A stretch of 43,654 nt of DNA from Collinsella sp. (lineage in GTDB: Bacteria > Actinomycetota > Coriobacteriia > Coriobacteriales > Coriobacteriaceae): NCBI GenBank assembly GCA_019414325.1, contig DXMG01000017.1, positions 1 to 43,654 on the forward strand, in the 5' to 3' direction. Of the stretch, positions 8,247 through 15,582 are shown in pieces. Numbering within the stretch: the stretch's first letter is position 1; each line of letters opens with the position of its first letter. Position numbers and translations under genes: made by a program. The notes under the pieces are model-generated. The model had not been told where the DNA came from. It worked only from the letters and a program-made list of their open reading frames with translations, and did not search any database.

Positions 8247-9971
8247 CTACGAGCGCAGTGTAATTTTATCGCGCAACGATTTGAGATCTTCGGTGACGGT
8301 GCGGTCTTCCTGGATCATCTTCTGGACCTTTTTGTAGCTCGTGCTGACGGTCGAGTGGTTGCGGTTGCCAAATTCGGCGCCCACCGCCGTGGTCGTCATC
8401 TCGCACATCTCGATGGCCAGGTAGATAGCGATATGGCGTGCTTTGGCGATATTGGCGTTGCGACGCGGGCCGATGAGCTCCTCGTGCGTCACGCCGTACT
8501 GCTCTTCGATGACGGACTGAACCGTTTGCACGTTGATCTTTTTGGCCGATGTGTCGAAGTACTGGCTGGCGATGGCGTCGATATCGTCAAAGGTGAGCTC
8601 CCCGCCCTCGCGTTCGCGGTCGCCCGCCTCGCCGGCGCAGCGCTCGCAGAAGCTCTCGAGTTCGCGGATGTTGGTGCCCGAGACCTCGGCCATGTGTTTA
8701 AAGTGCTCGTCGGTCAGGTGCCCGCCGTCGCCCCCATAGGCCGCCAGCAGCGAGTCGTCGCCTGCCTCGGGAGCGGCGACGATGGTGTTCTCGTAATAGC
8801 GCTGCAAGATCTTGTATTTCATCTCGTAGCTGGGCTCTGCGACCAGGCAGAGCATGCCGGCGTTGAAGCGGCTGGTCAGACGCTCGTCCATGCTCAGGTC
8901 CTTGGGGGCGCGGTCTGCCGCGATGACGACCTTCTTGTTGTTGCGGATGAACTCGTCCATGAGCTGGAAAAAGTAGTCCACGCTCGCGCGCTTGCCGATG
9001 ATGTTTTGGATGTCATCGATGATGAGCACGTCCACGCCGTGGTACGCCTGCATGATGGGAGCGTTGCTCTTCTTTTGGCGGTCGAACTCGGTCATCAGGT
9101 CGTCCAGATATGCCTGGGAGTTGGCATACTTGACCTTGATCTCGGGCGACTTCTCGGCGAGCTCGTTTTTGATGGCAAGTAACAGGTGCGTCTTGCCCAG
9201 GCCCGATTTGCCGTAGATGAACAGCGATGTACACGTGCCGCGCTCGTCCGCGAGGGCGGCAAACTTGAGTGCCGAGCGATAGGCATGGCTGTTCTCGGGG
9301 CCGTAGACAAAGTTCTCAAAGGTAAATTTTGAGTTCGCGGCGAGCGGGGCTCCATCCGTATTCTGCTCGGCCGGCACGGTCGGTGCTGGCATGGATGAGG
9401 CGGGGGTCGCAGCTTGCGTGGATTTAGTCGGCGCTCTGCCCTTCATCTGGTTCATCATGCGACGAAAATCATCGGCCGAGAGCGTGTTCTTGATTGCAAT
9501 GCCCGAATCCGCGCCCGCCGCTGCGTCGTGAGCGATGGGCATGTGCGTGACGGGTGCGTTCGTTGACGTCGCCGCCGCGGTCGGCAACGGTGCCATGGTT
9601 TCACGGGAAACATCGCTGTGCTGGTGCTCGATTGTCGGCACCTCGTCTGCGGAGGCCGGCACCGCCGGGGAAGCGGCGGGAGCCGTGGCGGGCGCCGTCG
9701 CGGCAGCGGATTCCGTCGCCGCGCCTTGCGGTGCCACGATGTCGAGCGCAATCGGTGCAAAGGCGATTTCTTCCAGATAGGCCTCAATAGTCGGCTGATG
9801 CTTTTTGAGCTGCGCGATGGCAAAGCGCGAGGGGGCCTCGATCGTGAGCGTATCTTCGGTCAGGCTTATGGCCCGCGATTGCCCCAGCATGTTGATGAGG
9901 CGTGCATCTTGGCCGTCGCGCTGACAAAAGGCGATGGCATCCCCCAGGATGATGCTTGCTTCCTCGTCCAC
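8247..9971 (-). CDS. dnaA: Chromosomal replication initiator DnaA
   Basis: The AAA+ initiator that binds DnaA boxes and opens oriC. Of 574 residues, domain I is about 1-80, domain II is a long Ala/Pro/Thr-rich linker (about 81-210), Walker A is GKSGLGKT (254-261), Walker B is VLIIDDIQ, and domain IV carries the helix-turn-helix. Length is above the roughly 450-500 typical because of domain II. The DNA-binding signature reads GNRNHSTV (535-542), so the Asp that usually precedes His (RDH(S/T)TV) is Asn538. The start GTG at 9971 has GGGAGAG upstream. It follows the GHKL-winged-helix gene by 15 bases. A parS-like sequence lies inside domain II coding DNA (9597-9612). Confidence 0.97.
   Translation of the reverse strand: MDEEASIILGDAIAFCQRDGQDARLINMLGQSRAISLTEDTLTIEAPSRFAIAQLKKHQPTIEAYLEEIAFAPIALDIVAPQGAATESAAATAPATAPAASPAVPASADEVPTIEHQHSDVSRETMAPLPTAAATSTNAPVTHMPIAHDAAAGADSGIAIKNTLSADDFRRMMNQMKGRAPTKSTQAATPASSMPAPTVPAEQNTDGAPLAANSKFTFENFVYGPENSHAYRSALKFAALADERGTCTSLFIYGKSGLGKTHLLLAIKNELAEKSPEIKVKYANSQAYLDDLMTEFDRQKKSNAPIMQAYHGVDVLIIDDIQNIIGKRASVDYFFQLMDEFIRNNKKVVIAADRAPKDLSMDERLTSRFNAGMLCLVAEPSYEMKYKILQRYYENTIVAAPEAGDDSLLAAYGGDGGHLTDEHFKHMAEVSGTNIRELESFCERCAGEAGDREREGGELTFDDIDAIASQYFDTSAKKINVQTVQSVIEEQYGVTHEELIGPRRNANIAKARHIAIYLAIEMCEMTTTAVGAEFGNRNHSTVSTSYKKVQKMIQEDRTVTEDLKSLRDKITLRS
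9597..9612. promoter_or_regulatory. Degenerate parS-like site inside dnaA
   Basis: GGTTTCACGGGAAACA matches the parS consensus TGTTTCACGTGAAACA at 14 of 16 positions. It encodes part of VSRET in DnaA domain II. ParB binding here is possible but not shown. Confidence 0.35.
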
Positions 9972-9986
9972 TGTCTCTCCCGTTCT

Positions 9987-11339
9987 TTAGCTCTGAGCTC
10001 GCACGCGAGCGGCGCCGAGTTCGGTCAGATGGTATTTCTGGCCATGCTTGATGACCAAGCCGGCCTGCGCCAAGTCATTGAGCGTGCGTGACCAGGTGGG
10101 GGCCGAGTTTCCAAACGCCCTCGCCAGATCGGTTGCACCGCACGCTTGATTTTGCGCCAGATAGCCCAGCGCGGCGTTGCCGCGATCGCTTACGAACACG
10201 TCCGGTTGTGGCTGCGCATACTGATTTGCTGCATTAGGATACATCATTTGAGCTGCTGGTTGTTGAGAACTCTGCATCGGCGGCATTTGCTGTTGAAAAC
10301 TTTGAGGCCACTGTTGGTAAGGCTGTGGAGGCATCTGCTGGGCCCAGGGGTTGTACTGCTGCTGCGGCATCTGCTGGTACGGCTGCTGATATCCCTGCTG
10401 GTACTGCTGCGGGGATGGTTGGCCGTACCCCAGTGGCGGCATCTGCTGATATGGATATCCCTGTTGGTACGGTTGATAGCCCATTTGCTGGCCACCCGGT
10501 ACCCCCGTCGCCTGCTGCATTGCTGCTGCATCCTGATCCGCCAGCGGCATGGCCTCTGGCATGTTTGGCGGCATCGACATCGATGCCGCTTGGGATTCTT
10601 GTGTAGGAAGCATTCCGGGCTGCTGCATCTGTCCCACGGGGGGCTGCATCTGCTGCGTTGCCATTGGCTGCTGCGCAAAAGCTCCCGGCAGGGGATATGT
10701 GGGCTGCTCCGTCTCGGGCCGCACGGCAGCGCCGCGTCCGCCGGCACGCTCGATTTCCTGCACGCGTTTAGGGTTCAGGCTTACCGTAACCACGGTGCCG
10801 TTGCCCATGTTGTCCTCGATGGATACGGCACCGCCGGCGTTTTCCAAATACTCCTGCACCATGGGAAACCCTGCTCCGGTTCCACGGATATAGCGCTTCA
10901 TCTTGCTGTTTGCGCTGGTAACGCCAAAGTCGAAAGCACGTTCCTTGTCGTCGATGCCGGGTCCTTGGTCAGCAAAGCGGATGGTGTCTCCGCCGTCCAG
11001 AATCGAGATGATGGGCTCGGCAAAGTGTGCGTGGATAAGGTTTTCGACAATCTCGCGGATGACCATGAGCGAGATATGGCCACCTTGTTCTTTCATGCAC
11101 TGGTAGACGGTGTTGGTCGTCTCTTCCAAATACGTGCGGACATCTTGCGGATCAATGACGATCACACGCGGTGTCGACAGCATGTCGTCATAGACGGCGA
11201 TGCGTGCGGCGTACATGGCTTTTGGCGCCTGCGTGGTCGTCTGCTCGCCTTCCGCACGCTCTTCGCGCACGCCGGTGATGTGCTCGTTGTCGGGTGCCGG
11301 GTCTCCGGAATCGACCATGGTGTAAAAGTCGTCAGACAT
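9987..11339 (-). CDS. GHKL ATPase-like protein with Q-rich linker and C-terminal winged helix
   Basis: A 450-residue protein of unknown role between oriC and dnaA. Residues about 70-215 form a histidine-kinase/anti-sigma-type ATPase fold: N-box REIVENLIHA, G1 box FADQGPGID, G2 box GTGAGFPMVQEYLENAGG and the last block GNGTVVTVSL. There is no His phosphoacceptor domain. Residues about 235-375 are rich in Gln, Pro, Met and Tyr with QQPYQQM-like repeats, probably disordered. The last 70 residues look like a winged helix (NAALGYLAQNQACGATDLARAFG, then LNDLAQAGLVIKHGQKYHLTELG). It is probably co-transcribed with dnaA, 15 bases downstream. Closest analogies are SpoIIAB-like kinases or ATP-dependent DNA-binding regulators; function is unknown. 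Confidence 0.85.
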   Translation of the reverse strand: MSDDFYTMVDSGDPAPDNEHITGVREERAEGEQTTTQAPKAMYAARIAVYDDMLSTPRVIVIDPQDVRTYLEETTNTVYQCMKEQGGHISLMVIREIVENLIHAHFAEPIISILDGGDTIRFADQGPGIDDKERAFDFGVTSANSKMKRYIRGTGAGFPMVQEYLENAGGAVSIEDNMGNGTVVTVSLNPKRVQEIERAGGRGAAVRPETEQPTYPLPGAFAQQPMATQQMQPPVGQMQQPGMLPTQESQAASMSMPPNMPEAMPLADQDAAAMQQATGVPGGQQMGYQPYQQGYPYQQMPPLGYGQPSPQQYQQGYQQPYQQMPQQQYNPWAQQMPPQPYQQWPQSFQQQMPPMQSSQQPAAQMMYPNAANQYAQPQPDVFVSDRGNAALGYLAQNQACGATDLARAFGNSAPTWSRTLNDLAQAGLVIKHGQKYHLTELGAARVRAQS

Positions 11340-11684
11340 GCCGCTCGCAATCTTTCATAAGGTTTCGAACAAATAGTAGCTCACTGTGCAATGTTTCTCA
11401 TCTTTCGACAACTTTTCAAAACCTGTTGAAAACTTTGGAAAACGGGCGAAAAGTTCTCAACATTGCCAACATGACCTGTTGAAAACTCGATGAAATATCG
11501 TGAAAAGTTGCCATACACCGCTAAATCGAGCTCGGCTTATGGGGGAACCGTGTGAACTGCGCAACCTTTTACCTTTGATTTCTTGACATTTGAACATTGA
11601 TTTCCCTACAATCTTCAAGCTCACGTGTCTATATCTGCGTCCGCGCCCCCGCGGACACTCGAAATGCAGCAGGAGGAACTTAAG
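11340..11684. other. oriC left-hand element (DnaA-box cluster)
   Basis: The spacer between two divergent gene blocks. It carries two copies of the 14-mer ACCTGTTGAAAACT (11421-11434 and 11473-11486) whose core TGTTGAAAA is a DnaA-box variant. Related sites are TTTTCAAAA (11413-11421) and TTCTCAACA (11454-11462). Transcription diverges from here on both sides, as expected at oriC. The rpmH promoter occupies the right end; the promoter for the dnaA block must be in the left part but I could not place it clearly. Confidence 0.8.
11583..11612 (+). promoter_or_regulatory. Promoter of rpmH-rnpA
   Basis: A consensus -35 box TTGACA (11583-11588) and -10 box TACAAT (11607-11612) are separated by 18 bases, about 70 bases upstream of rpmH. 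This is one of the clearest housekeeping promoters in the window. Confidence 0.8.
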
Positions 11685-11819
11685 ATGAAGCGTACGTATC
11701 AGCCTAATAAGCGTAAGCGTGCCAAGACCCATGGCTTCCGTGCCCGTATGGCCACTAAGGGTGGTCGTGCCGTGCTCGCCCGTCGTCGCGCCAAGGGCCG
11801 CAAGCGTCTCACTGTCTAG
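11685..11819 (+). CDS. rpmH: 50S ribosomal protein L34
   Basis: A 44-residue, very basic protein, MKRTYQPNKRKRAKTHG at its start and RRAKGRKRLTV at its end, the full usual length of L34. The ATG at 11685 is chosen over an in-frame upstream TTG because AGGAGG at 11671-11676 lies eight bases before it. It is first in the rpmH-rnpA-yidD-yidC-khpB run. Confidence 0.97.
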   Translation: MKRTYQPNKRKRAKTHGFRARMATKGGRAVLARRRAKGRKRLTV

Positions 11820-11839
11820 CAGCGATACACACATCTCGC

Positions 11840-12178
11840 ATGAAGACTATTAAGTCTCGGCAAGATTTCGAGCATGTGTTCAGTCAGGGGCGTCGTTTCA
11901 ATCACCCTCTGATTCGAATGACCATATGTGAATCGGTTGGCGAAGGCGACTCCGGAAGGGTCGCCTTCGTTGGTGCTAAGCGACTCGGTTGTGCCGTCGT
12001 GCGCAACCGATCTAAGCGTGTGATGCGCGAGGCCGCCCGCAGCTGCGGATTTCCCGTTGCGGGTTATGACATCATCTTGTTTGCAACTCCCAAGACTAGG
12101 GTTTCCTCGCCGCAGGAGATGGACAAGGCGTTGCGTTCGCTTATGAAGCGCGCCGGCGTTGCCGGGGAGGAGCGATGA
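11840..12178 (+). CDS. rnpA: Ribonuclease P protein component
   Basis: The protein subunit that helps RNase P RNA mature tRNA 5' ends. Of 112 residues, it has the family's basic helix VVRNRSKRVMREAAR (the RNR motif) and an N-terminal MKTIKSRQDFEHVFSQGRRF of the usual type. It follows rpmH by 20 bases and overlaps yidD by four (ATGA). Confidence 0.96.
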   Translation: MKTIKSRQDFEHVFSQGRRFNHPLIRMTICESVGEGDSGRVAFVGAKRLGCAVVRNRSKRVMREAARSCGFPVAGYDIILFATPKTRVSSPQEMDKALRSLMKRAGVAGEER

Positions 12179-12399
12179 GCAATCACGTTTTGCGACGTGT
12201 TGCCATCGCTCCTATTCGCATATATCAACAGGTTATTTCGCCCTTATTGCCTGACGCCTGCATTTATTACCCAACGTGCTCGCAATACGCCATCCAGGCG
12301 ATTGAGAAGCACGGTGTTTTGAGAGGCTGCTGGCTTGCCGTGAGGCGCATCGCTCGCTGCAATCCCCTGCACGTCGGCGGTTATGACCCTGTGCCCTAG
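12175..12399 (+). CDS. yidD: Membrane protein insertion efficiency factor YidD
   Basis: A 74-residue protein with the family's PIRIYQQVISPL, the Cys-containing CIYYPTCSQYAIQAIEKHG, and GGYDPVP at the end. YidD is linked to YidC-mediated membrane insertion. It overlaps rnpA by four bases, which suggests coupled translation, and lies just upstream of yidC. Confidence 0.95.
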   Translation: MSNHVLRRVAIAPIRIYQQVISPLLPDACIYYPTCSQYAIQAIEKHGVLRGCWLAVRRIARCNPLHVGGYDPVP

Positions 12400-12428
12400 C
12401 GGGCACTCGCTATCGGAGGAAAACTTAC

Positions 12429-13199
12429 ATGTGGGATTGGATCGTTAACATCCTTTTCGAGCTGCTCAAGCTCATCCAGACCTTTGCGGTCGACTGGGGC
12501 CTGTCCATCATCATTCTGGTGGTCATCATCCGTCTGCTGCTGACGCCGCTTATGCTCAAGTCGACCAAGTCGACGGCTCGCATGCAGGTGCTGCAGCCCA
12601 AGATGCTCGAGATCCAGGAGCGCTATGCCGACGATCCCCAGCGTCAGGCCGAGGAGATGCAGAAGTTCTACAGCGAGAACAAGTTCAACCCCATGGCTGG
12701 CTGCCTGCCGCTGCTGATTCAGATGCCTATCCTGTTCGCCCTGTTTACATTGCTGCGCAACCTGCCGCAGTACTTTAACGACGGCACGTTCTCGTTCTTC
12801 AACATCCTGCCCGACCTGACCACCACGCCGAGCGCTTCCTTTGCCGATGGCTTTATGGTTGCACTGCCTGCGCTGGTTTGCCTGATCCTGTTTGCCGTCC
12901 TGACCCTGATTCCGCAGCTCTATATGTCGCGCAACCAGACCGGCCAGCAGGCTCAGAGCATGCGTATGATGGCCGTTGTCATGACGGTCATGATGCTTTG
13001 GATGGGCTGGAGCCTTCCCGTTGGTGTTCTGCTGTACTACGACGTCTCGTCTGCTTGGCAGGTTATCCAGCAGATTTTTGTGACGCAGAAGGTCATCGAC
13101 AAGGCGAAGGCCGATGAGGAGGAGCGTCTTAAGAACGCTCCGCTGCAGGTTGAGGTCACTCGCCGCGAGAAGAAGCCGCGCCCGCACAAGAAGAAGTAG
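12429..13199 (+). CDS. yidC: Membrane protein insertase YidC/Oxa1 family
   Basis: A 256-residue integral membrane protein of the short Gram-positive type. The first membrane segment contains the conserved Arg (IIRLLLTPL, R35) that lines the hydrophilic groove. A cytosolic charged hairpin follows (ERYADDPQRQAEEMQKFY), then NKFNPMAGCLPLLIQMPI and further hydrophobic segments, ending in a basic tail (KKPRPHKKK). There is no lipobox at the N-terminus. GGAGG lies 12 bases upstream. Confidence 0.96.
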   Translation: MWDWIVNILFELLKLIQTFAVDWGLSIIILVVIIRLLLTPLMLKSTKSTARMQVLQPKMLEIQERYADDPQRQAEEMQKFYSENKFNPMAGCLPLLIQMPILFALFTLLRNLPQYFNDGTFSFFNILPDLTTTPSASFADGFMVALPALVCLILFAVLTLIPQLYMSRNQTGQQAQSMRMMAVVMTVMMLWMGWSLPVGVLLYYDVSSAWQVIQQIFVTQKVIDKAKADEEERLKNAPLQVEVTRREKKPRPHKKK

Positions 13200-13216
13200 T
13201 GGGATATCAATCTTAT

Positions 13217-13228
13217 TTAGGTACCTAA
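13217..13228. repeat. 12-bp palindrome TTAGGTACCTAA, copy 1
   Basis: A perfect 12-bp palindrome in the yidC-khpB gap. A second identical copy lies at 16721-16732 at the end of the parAB operon. Function unknown; an operator is one option. Confidence 0.6.
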
Positions 13229-13243
13229 CTTTTGGAGTACGTT

Positions 13244-13813
13244 ATGTCTGAAGAGATCATCGAGGATATGCTTGAGGAGGTTGCCCCGCAGGTCGCGGGC
13301 GATTATCCCGAGATTGCACAGCGCTACAAGGCTGGTGAAGAGCTGACCGATGAGGAGCTCGACACCATTGCCGATGTTGCGATTTCCATCCTGCGTTCCA
13401 TCCTTTCGCACTTCGATGCCGCCAACTCTCCTATCGATGAGTATGAGGGCGACGAGGGTGAGCTGATTTTGGATGTAACGGCTCCCGACCTTGCTGTTCT
13501 CATTGGCCGTCATGGTCGCACTCTTGATGCTCTTCAGGTTATGTTCTCTTTGCTGGTGAGCCGCAAGCTTGGCTTTAGGTATCCGGTTGTAGTGGACGTC
13601 GAGGGATACAAGAGTCGCCGTCAGGATAAGGTCGCCTCCATGGCTCAGTCTGCTGCCGAGCGTGCCATCCGCACTCATAAGAGTGTTTCGCTTCCGCCCA
13701 TGAATGCCTACGAGCGCCGACTGGTTCACATTGCACTTCGTGGCAACGATGCAGTCGATACTCATTCTGAGGGTTCTGACCCTGATCGCCATGTGGTGAT
13801 TGTTGCTCGATAA
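13244..13813 (+). CDS. khpB: RNA-binding protein KhpB/Jag (KH and R3H domains)
   Basis: A 189-residue RNA-binding protein. An acidic N-terminal part is followed by a KH domain with the GxxG-type loop IGRHGRTLDALQ, and a C-terminal R3H domain (LPPMNAYERRLVHIAL). In other Gram-positives KhpB acts with KhpA on RNAs affecting cell division. The ATG at 13244 is chosen because GGAG lies seven bases upstream; an in-frame TTG at 13232 has none. It ends the ribosomal/insertase operon and is followed by a strong terminator. Confidence 0.93.
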   Translation: MSEEIIEDMLEEVAPQVAGDYPEIAQRYKAGEELTDEELDTIADVAISILRSILSHFDAANSPIDEYEGDEGELILDVTAPDLAVLIGRHGRTLDALQVMFSLLVSRKLGFRYPVVVDVEGYKSRRQDKVASMAQSAAERAIRTHKSVSLPPMNAYERRLVHIALRGNDAVDTHSEGSDPDRHVVIVAR

Positions 13814-13831
13814 TCTACTCGAGCTTATGCT

Positions 13832-13864
13832 AAGGGGACGTGATTTCCACGTCCCCTTTTTTTG
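13832..13864 (+). terminator. Rho-independent terminator after khpB
   Basis: GGGGACGTG (13834-13842) pairs with CACGTCCCC (13848-13856), loop ATTTC, then seven T's. Confidence 0.95.
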
Positions 13865-13909
13865 TCAAAAGTTCTCGATACACTGATTTTTGTCAGAAAG
13901 GAGCTTTCG

Positions 13910-14647
13910 TTGTTAGTACTTACTGATCAGCAGGCTGACGAGATGTTGAGTCGTCTAACTTCCTATTGCAAAGAGTATTCCTTGAGCGTAACTGATGTTG
14001 AACTGAGGAAATGTATTCAGCATTTGGATTTGGTTCTGGAAACAAATAAGACTACGAATCTTACCCGTATTCTTAACGTAGAAGATGCTGCGGTACTTCA
14101 TATCCTTGACTCACTTGTTTTGCTCCCCTATATCAATAAGGCTCCTGAGGGAGCTTTGCTCGATATGGGAACAGGTGCGGGCTTCCCTGGTATTCCGTTA
14201 ACCATAACCACGCATCGTAAAGCTACTTATATTGACTCTGTTGGCAAGAAGGTTGATGCTGTCAATTCTTTTGTCCATGCTCTTGGATTGAAACATGCTC
14301 ATGCCGTTCATGATCGTCTTGAAGAATATGCTCGAAGCCATAAGAAGCAGTTCTCTGTTGTAACCGCCCGCGCACTGGCCTCTTTACCGATTCTTGTTGA
14401 GTATGCGGCTCCGTACCTCAAGGATGGAGGGCTATTTGTTATCACAAAGGGCAATCCATCTGATGAGGAGCTTGCCTCTGGCATCTCAGCAGCTAAGATC
14501 TGCGGCTTCACTTCGCTTCTGAATGACGCAATCGATTTGCCTGAAGGCCTGGGTCACAGGGAGTTCATTGTTCTTAGGAAGAGTCATTCAGCATCCGTTT
14601 CATTGCCTCGTGCAAATGGCATGGCAAAGAAGAATCCGCTTGCCTAG
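13910..14647 (+). CDS. rsmG: 16S rRNA (guanine527-N7)-methyltransferase
   Basis: A SAM-dependent methyltransferase (GidB) acting on 16S rRNA G527. Of 245 residues, the SAM-binding loop is LLDMGTGAGFPGIPL, preceded by NLTRI and followed by VTARALASL, all family motifs. The likely start is TTG at 13910, six bases after AAAGGAG; an earlier in-frame TTG at 13862 falls inside the preceding terminator's T-run. Codon use is clearly more AT-rich than in the genes up to khpB, a feature shared with parA and parB. Confidence 0.93.
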   Translation: MLVLTDQQADEMLSRLTSYCKEYSLSVTDVELRKCIQHLDLVLETNKTTNLTRILNVEDAAVLHILDSLVLLPYINKAPEGALLDMGTGAGFPGIPLTITTHRKATYIDSVGKKVDAVNSFVHALGLKHAHAVHDRLEEYARSHKKQFSVVTARALASLPILVEYAAPYLKDGGLFVITKGNPSDEELASGISAAKICGFTSLLNDAIDLPEGLGHREFIVLRKSHSASVSLPRANGMAKKNPLA

Positions 14648-14648
14648 A

Positions 14649-14664
14649 TGTTTCACGTGAAACA
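14649..14664. promoter_or_regulatory. parS site 1
   Basis: A perfect TGTTTCACGTGAAACA, the near-universal bacterial parS palindrome bound by ParB, beginning two bases after the rsmG stop. Confidence 0.95.
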
Positions 14665-14687
14665 TAATAGATACTAACAACTTGCAG

Positions 14688-14703
14688 TGTTTCACGTGAA
14701 ACA
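14688..14703. promoter_or_regulatory. parS site 2
   Basis: A second perfect 16-bp TGTTTCACGTGAAACA, 39 bases from site 1. Confidence 0.95.
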
Positions 14704-14726
14704 TGGCGGTTGATATTGAATCGGAA

Positions 14727-14742
14727 TGTTTCACGTGAAACA
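14727..14742. promoter_or_regulatory. parS site 3
   Basis: A third perfect TGTTTCACGTGAAACA. The start-to-start spacing is again exactly 39 bases, so the three sites are evenly spaced just upstream of parA and could also let ParB repress parAB. Confidence 0.95.
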
Positions 14743-14781
14743 TCCTCCGTTTGACAGCTTCAATACACACCAGGAGGGACC

Positions 14782-15582
14782 GTGGGATTTCGCGACGTTA
14801 AGCGTTCTAAGAGCGCAAAAGACACGCGTATTATTGCAATTATCAATCAAAAAGGCGGCGTTGGTAAGTCAACGACGGCTGTAAACCTTGCGGCGGCACT
14901 GGGCGAGCAGGGTCGTAAGACACTGATTGTCGATTTTGATCCGCAGGGAAACAGCACCAGTGGATTCGGAATTGAAAAAGAAGACCTTGATCACTGCATC
15001 TATGATGCATTGTTGAATGATGTGCCGGCAGAATCGCTTGTTCTTGATACAAATTGCAAAAAGGTATTCGTAATTCCGGCTACCATTCAGCTTGCAGGCG
15101 CGGAAATTGAGCTCGTAAGCGCAATTGCTCGTGAAACCCGCCTCAAAGATTTGCTTGAGCCAATTCAGGACGAGTTCGATTTTATTTTCATTGACTGTCC
15201 TCCTTCGCTCGGCTTGCTTACAATCAACGCCTTGACTGCAGCAGACAGTGTTTTGATTCCGATCCAGTGCGAGTATTATGCACTCGAGGGTGTTACGAAG
15301 CTGCTTGAGTCAATGAAGATGGTCAAATCACGTTTGAACAAGGGCTTAGACACCTATGGCGTGCTAATGACCATGTATGACTCGCGTACTTCTCTGTCGA
15401 ATCAGGTTGTTGAGGAGGTTCAATCGTACTTTGGTGATAAGGCGTTTAAGACGTTGATTCCCCGTACAGTTAAAATCTCCGAAGCTCCGTCTTTTGGAGA
15501 ACCGGTAATTACCTATGCACCTCAAAATAAGGGTGCAAAAGCGTATATGAACCTTGCAAAAGAAGTGATCAAGCGTGCCTAG
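14782..15582 (+). CDS. parA: Chromosome partitioning ATPase ParA (Soj)
   Basis: A MinD/ParA-type ATPase that moves or regulates origin regions together with ParB. Of 266 residues, the deviant Walker A is KGGVGKST (24-31) with the signature Lys before the first GG, followed by LIVDFDPQGN and FIFIDCPPSLGLLT. An N-terminal stretch of about 15 residues (GFRDVKRSKSAKD) precedes the core. The start GTG at 14782 has AGGAGGG upstream. It overlaps parB by eight bases. Confidence 0.97.
   Translation: MGFRDVKRSKSAKDTRIIAIINQKGGVGKSTTAVNLAAALGEQGRKTLIVDFDPQGNSTSGFGIEKEDLDHCIYDALLNDVPAESLVLDTNCKKVFVIPATIQLAGAEIELVSAIARETRLKDLLEPIQDEFDFIFIDCPPSLGLLTINALTAADSVLIPIQCEYYALEGVTKLLESMKMVKSRLNKGLDTYGVLMTMYDSRTSLSNQVVEEVQSYFGDKAFKTLIPRTVKISEAPSFGEPVITYAPQNKGAKAYMNLAKEVIKRA

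Noticed and set aside
14751..14756. TTGACA upstream of parA as a -35 box
   Set aside because: A -10 box at normal spacing would fall in the ribosome-binding site and no such box is there.
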